Source: JACPUX01 sp964517465
GTDB lineage: Bacteria; Pseudomonadota; Gammaproteobacteria; Burkholderiales; Casimicrobiaceae
Assembly (NCBI GenBank): GCA_964517465.1
Contig: CAZFEK010000002.1
Location: 91,678-155,677 of the forward strand
DNA: 64,000 bases
Direction of reading: 5' to 3'
Both the position numbers and the translations under genes were made by a program. This document shows, one piece after another, positions 27,550 to 36,528 of the stretch (positions are counted from its first letter, which is position 1; every line of letters begins with the position of its first letter). The notes beneath the pieces were generated by a model that saw nothing but the letters and a program-made list of their open reading frames with translations, had not been told where the DNA came from and ran no database searches.

Positions 27550-28497
27550 ATGAGCGAAAAAATCGCCGGCCTCAAACAAAAGGGCGAGGCCAAAACCGCG
27601 CGCATTCCGATCAAAATCGTTCCTGCCGAGCCTTTGCGCAAGCCGGATTGGATTCGCGTCAAAGCAGGTTCTGGCGCGCGGTTTCAAGACATCAAGCGCA
27701 TTCTGCGCGAACACGATCTGCACACCGTCTGCGAGGAAGCGTCCTGCCCGAACATCGGCGAATGTTTCAGCCGCGGCACGGCCACGTTCATGATCATGGG
27801 CGACATTTGCACGCGGCGCTGTCCCTTTTGTGATGTCGGCCATGGGCGACCTTTGCCGCTCGATCCCGCGGAACCGAAGAAGCTCGCCGAAACCGTGGCG
27901 GCGATGCGTCTGCGGTATGTGGTCGTTACCAGTGTCGACCGCGATGATTTGCGCGACGGGGGCGCTTCGCACTTCCGCGATTGCGTATTGGAACTGAGGC
28001 GAAAAGCGCCGCAAACCCGCATCGAGATTCTGGTGCCCGACTTCCGCGGCCGGATGGATCTGGCGCTGGGGATCTTGGGCGACGCTTTGCCCGATATCTT
28101 CAATCACAACCTCGAAACCGTGCCGCGCCTCTACCGCCAAGCCCGTCCCGGAGCGGACTACGCCCATTCACTGGAGCTGCTGCGGCGATTTCACGAACGC
28201 TTTCCCGAAGTCACCACCAAGTCGGGCCTCATGGTGGGACTGGGCGAAGACGACGGCGAGATCATCGAAACCATGCGCGACTTGCGCGCGCACAGCGTAG
28301 GCATGCTCACGATCGGCCAGTATCTCCAGCCCTCCAAGGGGCACCTGCCGGTATTGCGCTATGTCGATCCGGAGCAGTTTCGCGCCTTCGAGAGCGAAGC
28401 GCTGGCGATGGGCTTCAAGCATGCCGCAGTCGGTGCCATGGTGCGTTCCAGCTATCATGCGGACCAGCAGGCCAAGGGCTTGCTGGGCCCGGCCTGA
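27550..28497 (+). CDS. lipA: Lipoyl synthase
   Basis: 315 residues. Radical SAM enzyme that inserts two sulfurs into protein-bound octanoyl groups. Both clusters are visible: the auxiliary motif CX4CX5C in CEEASCPNIGEC (about residues 61-72) and the radical SAM motif CX3CX2C in CTRRCPFC (about 87-94). The C-terminal Ser-containing RSSYHADQ is the family's third-ligand region. It follows lipB by 40 bp and completes the lipoate assembly pathway. Confidence 0.98.
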   Translation: MSEKIAGLKQKGEAKTARIPIKIVPAEPLRKPDWIRVKAGSGARFQDIKRILREHDLHTVCEEASCPNIGECFSRGTATFMIMGDICTRRCPFCDVGHGRPLPLDPAEPKKLAETVAAMRLRYVVVTSVDRDDLRDGGASHFRDCVLELRRKAPQTRIEILVPDFRGRMDLALGILGDALPDIFNHNLETVPRLYRQARPGADYAHSLELLRRFHERFPEVTTKSGLMVGLGEDDGEIIETMRDLRAHSVGMLTIGQYLQPSKGHLPVLRYVDPEQFRAFESEALAMGFKHAAVGAMVRSSYHADQQAKGLLGPA

Positions 28498-28510
28498 AGC
28501 CAAAGTTCCG

Positions 28511-31500
28511 CTATCCGCCGTAAAGCACGAAGGGCGCCCAGTACTGAGGCGAGCGGTATTTCGCGCGTTGCCGCAGCGCCCGCTTGGCCAAGGTCAGCGC
28601 TGCCGCGGCTGAGTGACCGGCTTGCAGGTGCTTGAACACCGTCGGTATCAGCTTGGCGGTGGCGTCGTCATAGACCTTCCAAAGCGAAAGCAAGGTCTTG
28701 CGATTGCCGGCAATCAGCAGTGCATACGGTAGTCCGGTGACGCCTTCGCCACGCACTGTCGTTGCCAGGGCGGTCTCGCATCCGGAAAGCACGATCAGTT
28801 CGCTGTCCAGGTTATAGCCGATCCACTCCGCCGCCGTCACGTAACCGTCCGCTGCCCTGGTCACGGCATCTTGCGCCAACACGACCGCGGAAAGCTGCGG
28901 CGCCTCGGTATTGAGTGACGCGTGAGTGGCAAAAAGCAGATAGCGGTGACGCGCGAGATGCTGCTTGCGGTTGAGTTCCTGCAAGTTTGCTTCCGATGCC
29001 TGGGGGCCAAAATAGATCTCTCTGTCCTTGGGGCCGAACTGCCCCGAAGCCTGCATCACCTCGGACAGGGTCTCGGGCAGCGGCAGCCACCGCTTCTGCT
29101 GGAGGCGGTGTTGCTGTCGAAGTTCAGCCGCGGTGCTTCCGGGGTCGACTTCGGGCAAGACGGCCGCACCCGAGTCGGGGCGCGCGTAAACCGGATTGCC
29201 CATGGCAAACAAGGAAGCAGCGCTCTGCGCGCGGGGCCTGGCTTCGCGCAACAAAGCGAGCACCGAAAGGGATTGGATGTAGCTCACTTCATGTCGCATC
29301 ACTACCGGGCCACCCAGCCAGGGCAAGGCCTCGATGGGCAGCAGGGCGAGGCTTTCATCGGGCGAGACGATCCAGCGTTTCTTGCTTCTCAACGCTCGCG
29401 CCACAGGCGCAAGCAGGATTTCCGAGAGTCGGCGAGCAACCGGTTCGACGCGCCGGACGATCTTTGCCGCCGGTTCAGGTTTGAGGTAGTCGACCCGAAA
29501 TCGTCCGTCGGGCAACTGCCAGACGATCTCTCGGACCTGGCGTTCTGCGGGCGCCAGCAAAGCGCGATAAGCGCGAACGAGATCGAGCAGGCCATCGGCC
29601 AAGGATAGCTCCTTGGCCAGCAGGCCGGCGTCGCGGGTGTAGGCAAACACCAGCAGCGACTTTTCCAAGACCGCGTAGCTGACGAAGGCGGTATCCTCGG
29701 CGATGAACTCGGCCAAATCGGCCGCGCTGCGATGTTCGATGCGCATCAACTGCGCGTACTTTGGATAGCGCCGGCCCAACGCTTCCCGGTATTCGCGCAG
29801 CGCGCGTGCGGCCTCTGCTTTTGCCTGCAGCGCTTGGGCGCGCTCTGGCGCGCGAACTTGCGTGGCCCCAAGGATCTGATCGCGCCGGGAAAGCTCAGCC
29901 CCGAGTTCGCCTAGGCGGGCTGATTCTTCCGCGTTCAATAGGCCGGCCCCGTCGGCAAGGCGGGTGGAAAGGGACTCAAGCAACCCGCGCGCCTTGATTC
30001 GCTCGACCACATCGAATCCGCTCGCGTGTTGCCCTTGGGCTACCAGGAGACTCGCCAAAATGCGGTGCTGCGGCGCCCATCTTTGCAGGAAGGATTGGCG
30101 GTAATCGGCCATCGGACCGATGCCTTCACCCAGGCTCTCGGTATCCGCAAACAGCGACTGCAGGCTCGCAATGGCTGCCGAAGGATTGCCGGCTTGCCGC
30201 TGCGCGGCCGCCAATTCAGCCAAGATCGCAACTCGCTCGGGGTGCGGGTCGGGACGCAGCACGAACTCGTCGGCCGCTACTTCTTCCAGCACCCGGAGGG
30301 CATCGGCGGTTCTGCCGAGTCGGGCCAGGCTTCGACCTTCGATTAAGCCAAACTCGGCCGCCTGCAGCGCATCGGAGCCATACAGGGCGCGAAAGCCACG
30401 CGCGACCGCGGACGCTTCGGCCAAGGCTTCCTCCGCTCGGCCGAGCTGATCCAGAGCCTGCGCCCGAATTCCTCGAATCCACAGCGTCCGGTCATTCTCT
30501 TCGCTGGAATGGGTCCTGACTTGGCGCAAAGCCTGATCCACTTGCGCATAGGCAGCGGCCGGCTGGTTCATGGATAGCAGCACCAAAGCCAGTTGGGTGC
30601 GCGTTTCGGCTATGCTCGGGTGGCCGGCGCCGAAGAAATCCAGGCCCTTGGCGAGGGAATCGCGCAGCAAGGCTTCCGCATCGGCATTGCGGCCCAGATC
30701 CCGGTACCACCAGGCGAGGAGCTCGCCGAGATAGCGAATCATCGGTTCGTTGGCGGGGAATTCGCGAACCGCGCGGGCGCGGGTGTCTTCCGCCAGGGCC
30801 AAACCCTCGCGCCATCGCCCTTCTTTGTAGTAGCTGCGGGCGCGCAAGTCGGCTAGGCGCAAAGTGAGATGGTGCTTGAACCCCAAGCTGGACTCGGCAA
30901 GCTGCCCGAGCTGTTCGAGCAATTCCCGGGCGGGCTTGGCGCGATGCTGGGAATAGAGGACCGCCGCCAGATGCGCGCCGGCTGCCAAGGTCTCGACGTG
31001 TGCGGGCCCGAACAACCGGGCCAAACCGGCATGAGCGAGCTCGGCGTATTGCTGGGCCCGGCCGTGGTCGCGCCAATGCAGATGGATTTCGGCAAGCGAG
31101 GATAGCAGTTGCCATCGCAAAGGATGCTCGCTTCCGAGGGCGCGATCGCAGTCGGCGAGCAAGGCCACACCCTGGCTAGCGGCTTCGCCAGCGCGCCCGG
31201 CGTCGGACAAGGCGAGAATTTCGATGTGCCGTAGTTGCAGCGCGACCTGGTCCTCGGCGACGAGTGTGGAGCCGATGGCGGGCTTGAGTCTCTCGATGAG
31301 TTCCAGCGCCGCTTGCGGCCGGCGCGCCAGCAGGAACGCATGCGCGCGGTAGGTTTCAGCCAGCAAAACCAAAGGGTGACGCGCTCCCAGAAGTCCTTCG
31401 AGCTCGCGCGAAACTTCGACCAGCCGATCCAGGAGACCCGAATCCTGGCGCGATCCGGGAACACGTGATCTTTCAAGATCTACTTGCAGCGAGTAGAGCC

Positions 31501-31936
31501 TTGCGAGGCGCTGCCGGAGCGACAGGTCCGGTGATGGCTTCAGGCTCGCGCTCAAGCTGAGCTCGAATGCTCCTGCCCGGCATGGTCCATTTCCTTGGAA
31601 GAGCCTAAGGCGCAATCGATCGGCGACGAGCTGCGCCTCGCCGATCTGAAGGCGGCCGCTGGAGTCCGGAGCGAATACTCGCAGCTCTCCGCTTGGTGCC
31701 GCTTCCAAGGCCAAAGTGTGGCGATTCCCGAGTCGCAGCCAACCAGATCGATTATCTTGTTCGCCCTCGAGGACGACTTCCACGGTTTCCTGTGCTTCGT
31801 CGGTTGTGCAGGGCGAGGGCGAAAGCTTGCGGTCGATCGCCGTTACCGGGACGACATCCTGAGCGTGGATCTCCGAGACGTGGAGAAGAAGGCCGCCGAT
31901 CAAACCAAGCGCACCGCAGACACGGTAGAAGGACAA
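28511..31936 (-). CDS. Secreted TPR protein with C-terminal CHAT protease domain
   Basis: About 1141 residues. Start proposed at TTG 31936, which has GGAGG 4 nt upstream and begins a good signal peptide (LSFYRVCGALGLIGGLLLHVSEIHA); the frame is open 66 codons further up to 32134, without such features. After a beta-rich N-terminal part (about 25-140) come many TPR-like helical repeats (about 150-720, for example HPLVLLAETYRAHAFLLARRPQAALELIERL), then a CHAT domain (about 800-1141), a caspase-like protease fold. The catalytic His is in LLFATHASLN (about residue 1005) and the Cys in VLSGCETA (about 1052), both intact. Export to the periplasm is unusual for CHAT proteins known from cytosolic immunity. 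It is co-oriented with the FecR-like and CHASE2-cyclase genes and may act with them. Confidence 0.88.
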   Translation of the reverse strand: MSFYRVCGALGLIGGLLLHVSEIHAQDVVPVTAIDRKLSPSPCTTDEAQETVEVVLEGEQDNRSGWLRLGNRHTLALEAAPSGELRVFAPDSSGRLQIGEAQLVADRLRLRLFQGNGPCRAGAFELSLSASLKPSPDLSLRQRLARLYSLQVDLERSRVPGSRQDSGLLDRLVEVSRELEGLLGARHPLVLLAETYRAHAFLLARRPQAALELIERLKPAIGSTLVAEDQVALQLRHIEILALSDAGRAGEAASQGVALLADCDRALGSEHPLRWQLLSSLAEIHLHWRDHGRAQQYAELAHAGLARLFGPAHVETLAAGAHLAAVLYSQHRAKPARELLEQLGQLAESSLGFKHHLTLRLADLRARSYYKEGRWREGLALAEDTRARAVREFPANEPMIRYLGELLAWWYRDLGRNADAEALLRDSLAKGLDFFGAGHPSIAETRTQLALVLLSMNQPAAAYAQVDQALRQVRTHSSEENDRTLWIRGIRAQALDQLGRAEEALAEASAVARGFRALYGSDALQAAEFGLIEGRSLARLGRTADALRVLEEVAADEFVLRPDPHPERVAILAELAAAQRQAGNPSAAIASLQSLFADTESLGEGIGPMADYRQSFLQRWAPQHRILASLLVAQGQHASGFDVVERIKARGLLESLSTRLADGAGLLNAEESARLGELGAELSRRDQILGATQVRAPERAQALQAKAEAARALREYREALGRRYPKYAQLMRIEHRSAADLAEFIAEDTAFVSYAVLEKSLLVFAYTRDAGLLAKELSLADGLLDLVRAYRALLAPAERQVREIVWQLPDGRFRVDYLKPEPAAKIVRRVEPVARRLSEILLAPVARALRSKKRWIVSPDESLALLPIEALPWLGGPVVMRHEVSYIQSLSVLALLREARPRAQSAASLFAMGNPVYARPDSGAAVLPEVDPGSTAAELRQQHRLQQKRWLPLPETLSEVMQASGQFGPKDREIYFGPQASEANLQELNRKQHLARHRYLLFATHASLNTEAPQLSAVVLAQDAVTRAADGYVTAAEWIGYNLDSELIVLSGCETALATTVRGEGVTGLPYALLIAGNRKTLLSLWKVYDDATAKLIPTVFKHLQAGHSAAAALTLAKRALRQRAKYRSPQYWAPFVLYGG

Positions 31937-32174
31937 GCGACCTCCGGGCTTGACGCGTTGTTGTTCGGCTTTGGACCAAGAACGCCTATGCTGCCCAAGC
32001 GGCTCGCGCTTGGCAAGCTCTGCCAGGATTGAATCACCCTCGCAGGGACCAGGGCCAGGGCCTGCCAAACCACGCAACGGCACCGGATGCGCCGCGAGGC
32101 AGCGGTCGCGAAGCCTCGTTGGTGGGTGTAGCATAAGCGGGCCGCGTCATGCGGCACCTCTCCGGGAGAAGCTC

Positions 32175-32543
32175 ATGGGAAAGAACCGCAAGAATACTCC
32201 CGCCGATCTCGCAGCCGATCTCGAAAAGGCGCTGCGAAAATTGGCGGGCCAGGTTGACAAGAAACTTGAGAAATTCCAGGACGCCATTTCGTCCTTGCGG
32301 GTGGCCTTACGGGAAATGCAGATCAAAGGCGATCCCCCGCCGCCACCGCCGCGCAAGAAGGCACCAAAGCTCCGTGGCGATCCGCCACCGCCGCCGCCCA
32401 GGAGAACGGGCACCGCCCTGCGCGGCGATCCCCCGCCTCCGCCACCGAGAAAAACTGCCGCTGCTGCGAGCGGCGACCCGAGTCCTTCGGCCACGCGCCG
32501 CGTAAGACGAAAGCCGCTGCCGGCCAAGAAACCGCCTCGCTGA
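32175..32543 (+). CDS. Small basic protein with GDPPPPPPR repeats
   Basis: 122 residues from ATG 32175 with GGGAGA upstream. Residues 1-50 form a charged amphipathic helix (DLAADLEKALRKLAGQVDKKLEKF). Then a 16-residue unit, GDPPPPPPR plus a basic/Ala-rich tail, is repeated three times (about residues 53-100), with a partial fourth copy (GDPSPSATRR) and a Lys/Arg/Pro-rich end. The DNA repeat period is 48 bp. No signal peptide. I do not recognise a family. It is divergent from the CHAT gene and sits inside the CHAT/FecR/cyclase region. The codon bias and repeat unit favour real coding, but it could be a fast-evolving orphan. Confidence 0.62.
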   Translation: MGKNRKNTPADLAADLEKALRKLAGQVDKKLEKFQDAISSLRVALREMQIKGDPPPPPPRKKAPKLRGDPPPPPPRRTGTALRGDPPPPPPRKTAAAASGDPSPSATRRVRRKPLPAKKPPR

Positions 32544-32752
32544 TTGGGAAAGCCCGTCCGGGGCGCGGGGCGCCTGGTTGTGCCAGCCCCGGAATGGAGT
32601 TGGGCGAAGACCGCCCAAGCGCATCCGCGAAACGGAATTGTCCTGGTTAGTGCCGTGTCGCGACCCGGCAATCGCCGCTTCTCCCGTCGCGCGGGAGGGC
32701 AGGAAGGGGCAGGGCGGCGAGCGTGCTTCGGGGTGGCAGTCGCTTCCGCTGG

Positions 32753-33520
32753 TCAGTCAGGCAAGCGCGATTCGACGATCAGCGCGTAAAGAACCCGCTC
32801 AGACCGGGGCGCGTCGGCGGCAGGCTGCGCGGCAACGATGCGTTTGGCCAATGCAGCATCGGCTGCGACGCGAATCTGGGTCCACGACGCCTCTCGCCCC
32901 GAACCGGGCGCCTCGACACCCCAATAATAACGCGCGCCGGTTTTCAGGCGCAGATTTGCGGGCAAACTCACCGCGGGATCCTGGAGCCGAGCTTCGTAGA
33001 TCAGGTTGCGCTTGGCATCGGCCAAGCGGAACACATAGGACTCCGCTCCCGGCATGGCTGGCCATTGAAAGAGAGTGGGCATCTGGGCGAGCAATCCGCT
33101 GGGATGAAGTTCAAAGAGGTCGTCGTCGCCGCGCAAGCGCACGCCGGCTTGGCCGAGGCGGCTGAGGTCGATCTTGATCTGGCGATAAACCGCTGGAAGC
33201 TCGCGCGTCTGCATTTTCGATGCGCCAGGCAGTGCGATCATCCCTTGAGACTCCACTCGGTAATCGCCCGGGCCGGTCAGCACATATTCGCGCGCCAGGC
33301 TGACATAGGCGACGACCGCGCGGGCGCCAGCGCCCAGATGCAGATTCTCCTGCGGCAGGAGGCGGCTCAGCAGGTCAAGGGGTTTCCCGCCGCGCATCAC
33401 CTCGCCTTGAAGGTCGGTGACGAGAATACTGGCCTGAGCGGCCAAGCTGGCCAGCGCGAGCACTCCGGCCAATAGCCAGGGGCGGCATCGAATGGTGCAG
33501 GATAGAAGATTGCGCATCAT
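32753..33520 (-). CDS. Secreted FecR-like protein
   Basis: 255 residues from ATG 33520, with GGAGAA about 9 nt upstream; further upstream frame is not credible. Signal peptide (about 1-30, WLLAGVLALASLAAQA). The first mature part (about 32-110; GEVMRGGKPLDLLSRLLPQENLHLGAGARAVVAYVSLAREYVLTGPGDYRV) looks like a FecR-type beta domain. The C-terminal half (about 145-240, LFQWPAMPGAESYVFRLADA and later YYWGVEAPG) resembles an Ig/FN3-like module common in such proteins. Periplasmic. Located directly behind the CHASE2-cyclase gene (134 bp). Role unknown; FecR assignment is by pattern, not by a search. Confidence 0.72.
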   Translation of the reverse strand: MMRNLLSCTIRCRPWLLAGVLALASLAAQASILVTDLQGEVMRGGKPLDLLSRLLPQENLHLGAGARAVVAYVSLAREYVLTGPGDYRVESQGMIALPGASKMQTRELPAVYRQIKIDLSRLGQAGVRLRGDDDLFELHPSGLLAQMPTLFQWPAMPGAESYVFRLADAKRNLIYEARLQDPAVSLPANLRLKTGARYYWGVEAPGSGREASWTQIRVAADAALAKRIVAAQPAADAPRSERVLYALIVESRLPD

Positions 33521-33654
33521 GGCAGTTCTCCACGCTCGAAAGCGCCGTTCCGACAGGGATAGGTCCACCACCAAGGATAGGGGATGCCGCTGCGGATCGC
33601 TAGGGAGTTTTCTGCAATTCTGGGCAAACCGCGCAGACGAGCCCGAGCACTGCC

Positions 33655-35466
33655 TCAACTTGCAGCGCCTGGCAGGCTTTCCCCTCCCCGGTCCGGCACA
33701 CCGCGATCACGCAGGCCATACACCGGCATGGTTCGGCCGTCTTTCAGCGTCCACCTGCCGAGCGCCAACCAAGCTTCGGGGTCGCCGGCGGCGAATTCCG
33801 GCGAGGCGATGATCGGGTTGGCGAACTGTCGAGCGATGCTCTGCAAGTGCGCGGCAATGTTGGCGGCATCGGCGAGCGCCGTATAGTTGTTTCGACTCTG
33901 GCCCCCGATATTTCCGATTACGGCTTCTCCCTGCGCGAGCGCAATGCCGGCTTTGAGCTCGGGCAGGCCCTCCTCGACGAGTTCGCGGTTGAGTCGGGTG
34001 AGCGCCGCGACCACTGCGCGTGCGGCTGCCAGCGCGGCCCGAGGCGGGTCGGATAGTTCTTGCGGAGCGCCAAAGAAGGCCATCATGCCGTCACCGCGAA
34101 AATTGTCTATGGTCGCTCCATGTTCGTGCAGCACCGGAGTTACCGCCGCGTAATAGCGGTTGAGCAGCGAAAAAACGGTCTCCGGCGGCAGCCGCTGAGT
34201 GAGGCCGCTGAAATCGCGCAGATCCGCGAAAAGGAACACGAGCGGTCGGCGCAGGGGGCGATCCGGATCGATCTCTTGGTTCAAGAGCGCCTGCAGCACC
34301 TGGGGGCTGACGAATCCGCCAAAGGTGGCGAGCAGCTTGGCGCGCTGGGCGCGGGCGCTGCGGTATTGCCATCCCAACTGCGTACCCAAACTGGCCGCAA
34401 GTGCCAGGGCGCCGCTCGCGGCAGGCAGATCCCAGCGCGCGTCGAGGGCCAGCAGACTGCCCAGGGCCAGCGCGGCGAGCGCCAAGAGGTGCCAGGCCAA
34501 CTGCCTCCCCAAGGCGGCGGGAATCAGCAGAAGGCTGGCGGCGAAACTCGCCAACACCAAAGAAATGGAGGAAGGAGTCTCGCGAATCTGGGTTCCGGCG
34601 AGCAGGCTTCGCAAAGCTTGGGCCTGCAGCACCAAACCGGGTTGATCCGCCAGTTTTTCCCAAGAGGCGAGCCCCACGGGGGCGAGGTGGCGGTCCAGAA
34701 ACGGCAGCGCCGTGCCGACCAAGACGATGCGCCCGCGAAGATCTTCGGCCAAGCGCTTCTCGCTTCCGGCGGGGGGATTCACGAGCCGATGCAAGGGCAA
34801 ATATTCGAAGTCCCCGCCGCGGCTGAAGTCGATCAACCCCGGGCGAGGCTCTACGCCGAGCCGCCGGGCGATCTGCCCCGCCAGGGTGGGAAGCATCTCT
34901 CCACCCGTGCCTAGATTTTCGGCAAAGCGGCGCACCCGCCCATCCGCGTCTCGCGGAAAGTAGGCCAGTCCGTTGTTTTCCAGGCCCGCGGCGGCCGCAA
35001 ACAAGGGGTTTAGCGGCAAGGCGCGCCCGGTCGAACTGTCGGCAGTCATCGCCAGGATCAGGGGAGCGGCACGGCGCAATTCGACCAAAGCCGACGCGAG
35101 AGCCGCATCGCCGCCGGGAAGAAGATCCTCATAGGGACGTTCGGGCAGCGCCAGGTCTATGCCCACCGCCTTGGGCTGCGCCCGCGCCAGTTCGCGCATC
35201 ACTGCGGCAAGGGGCCGGTGCCAAAGAGCCAGTGGTTCGGGAATTTCCGCCAAGCTGGTTTCGTCCGCGGCGACGAGCACGATCTGCGGCATGACATCGT
35301 CCGCATGGCAAAACCGGCGGAGTTGAAAGCGCGCATCCAGCCAAGCGCGATCGAACGGATCAAGCGCTCCGGTACCCCAGAGTACGGCGATAGACAGGAT
35401 AATTCCCAGAAAGGCTCGACGCCGTGTCGTGGTATCGGGTGAAGAGGCGCTGGCCGGCGCGAGCAT
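33655..35466 (-). CDS. CHASE2-domain class III nucleotide cyclase
   Basis: 603 residues from ATG 35466 (GGAG about 8 nt upstream). Layout: N-terminal membrane helix (about 20-36), extracytoplasmic CHASE2 sensor (about 40-300; GIDLALPERP and GRIVLVGTALPFLDRH are typical), three membrane helices (about 305-375), then a cytoplasmic class III cyclase domain (about 400-575). The metal-binding Asps are in FADLRDFSG (about 414) and RGDGMMAFFG (about 459). The residue that is usually the substrate-selecting Lys before GD is Asn (DNFRGD), and the usual transition-state Arg in the NxxAxR motif is His (NIAAHL), so activity or substrate may be altered. Divergent from a Crp-family gene. Confidence 0.88.
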   Translation of the reverse strand: MLAPASASSPDTTTRRRAFLGIILSIAVLWGTGALDPFDRAWLDARFQLRRFCHADDVMPQIVLVAADETSLAEIPEPLALWHRPLAAVMRELARAQPKAVGIDLALPERPYEDLLPGGDAALASALVELRRAAPLILAMTADSSTGRALPLNPLFAAAAGLENNGLAYFPRDADGRVRRFAENLGTGGEMLPTLAGQIARRLGVEPRPGLIDFSRGGDFEYLPLHRLVNPPAGSEKRLAEDLRGRIVLVGTALPFLDRHLAPVGLASWEKLADQPGLVLQAQALRSLLAGTQIRETPSSISLVLASFAASLLLIPAALGRQLAWHLLALAALALGSLLALDARWDLPAASGALALAASLGTQLGWQYRSARAQRAKLLATFGGFVSPQVLQALLNQEIDPDRPLRRPLVFLFADLRDFSGLTQRLPPETVFSLLNRYYAAVTPVLHEHGATIDNFRGDGMMAFFGAPQELSDPPRAALAAARAVVAALTRLNRELVEEGLPELKAGIALAQGEAVIGNIGGQSRNNYTALADAANIAAHLQSIARQFANPIIASPEFAAGDPEAWLALGRWTLKDGRTMPVYGLRDRGVPDRGGESLPGAAS

Positions 35467-35582
35467 CCATGGCTCCGCTTTTTGACTGGGCGGCTGGCAG
35501 TCTAGCAGCAAAGTGCTGGGTGCGGTTCGCAAGCTGTGCTAGCATTGATCCGGGGTACAACATCTTCGGGGAGGCTGCCATC

Positions 35583-36239
35583 GTGGAGATGGGCAAGCCG
35601 GGTGCGGTTGCCGCGCCGCCTGATCTACTGCCTGCGGATTTGCTCAAGCGCATCGCCACTCATGGCGTGACGCGGAGCTATGGTCGCAATGTCGTGCTGA
35701 TCAATGAAGGCGATAGCACAGACTCGTTCTACATCATCGTGACCGGCAAGGTGAAGGTGTATCTGAGCAACGATGCTGGCCGCGAAGTGATCATCGATTT
35801 TCACGGTCCGGGGGAATACGTCGGCGAAATGGCCCTGACCGGTCTGCCGCGTTCGGCCTCCGTGGTTACCGTCGAACCCAGTACCTGTGTGGTGGTCTCT
35901 CGCGCTGAGATACGCGACTTCATCGCCCAGCACCCGGATTTTGCGCTGCACCTCATCGGGCGGTTGATCGACCGCGCCCGTCGCGCTACCGAGAACATCA
36001 AGCAGCTTGCGCTCTCCGACACCTATGGCCGGCTGGTCAAGGTCCTGGGGGATCTCGCCAAACCCAACGGACAGGACTGGGTGGTGGCAGAACACATGAG
36101 CCAGCAGGATCTGGCCAACCGCATCGGCGCCTCGCGGGACATGGTGAGCCGGTTGTTGCGCGACTTGGCGGCCGGAGGCTACATCAGCATTCACCATCGC
36201 AGCATTACCATTCACAAAAAACTGCCGCTCTGCTGGTAG
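35583..36239 (+). CDS. Crp/Fnr-family transcriptional regulator
   Basis: 218 residues from GTG 35583, which has GGGGAGG 8 nt upstream; the ATG two codons later is too far from it. N-terminal cyclic-nucleotide-binding beta-roll (about 20-130) with a well-kept phosphate-binding cassette, GEYVGEMALTGLPRSAS (about 78-94; Glu and Arg-Ser retained). A dimer helix follows, then a C-terminal winged HTH (about 150-215, MSQQDLANRIGASRDMVSRLLRDL). The cassette suggests that it binds cAMP or a related ligand. It is divergent from the CHASE2 cyclase with 116 bp between starts, so a cyclase-receptor circuit is plausible. Confidence 0.94.
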   Translation: MEMGKPGAVAAPPDLLPADLLKRIATHGVTRSYGRNVVLINEGDSTDSFYIIVTGKVKVYLSNDAGREVIIDFHGPGEYVGEMALTGLPRSASVVTVEPSTCVVVSRAEIRDFIAQHPDFALHLIGRLIDRARRATENIKQLALSDTYGRLVKVLGDLAKPNGQDWVVAEHMSQQDLANRIGASRDMVSRLLRDLAAGGYISIHHRSITIHKKLPLCW

Positions 36240-36330
36240 TCCATCCTTTGACCACGGGCCGAGCGCAGGCCTTGCTCCCTAAGGCGGGGTGAGCGAGACC
36301 TAGCGTATCCCCGGGGGGGGCCGTCGGCCC

Positions 36331-36340
36331 CGCTTAAGCC
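36331..36340 (+). repeat. Left target-site duplication of the IS4-family element
   Basis: CGCTTAAGCC, identical to 37797-37806 on the other side of the element. Ten bp is within the range known for the IS4 family. Confidence 0.88.
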
Positions 36341-36342
36341 CA

Positions 36343-36357
36343 AATACTGTTCAGATA
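36343..36357 (+). repeat. IS left inverted repeat
   Basis: AATACTGTTCAGATA; perfect inverse of 37781-37795. Confidence 0.95.
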
Positions 36358-36528
36358 CGCAGCACCGGCGTTGGTTGATGCCGCTGGTGCAGTTTTTCGC
36401 CGCGATGGCGGACATTGAAGCTGCTCATCTTGCGCCGAACCCCGCGTGGGTTGAAACGCCCACGGCTACTGACGCAGCGCCCTGCCGCCAGTTCCGCCAG
36501 CAGGGCATCTCGCCACTGAGGCAGGCGC

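Noticed and set aside
31950..32174. N-terminal extension of the proline-repeat protein
   Set aside because: The frame is open, but it overlaps the start region of the CHAT gene and the good ribosome binding site is at ATG 32175.
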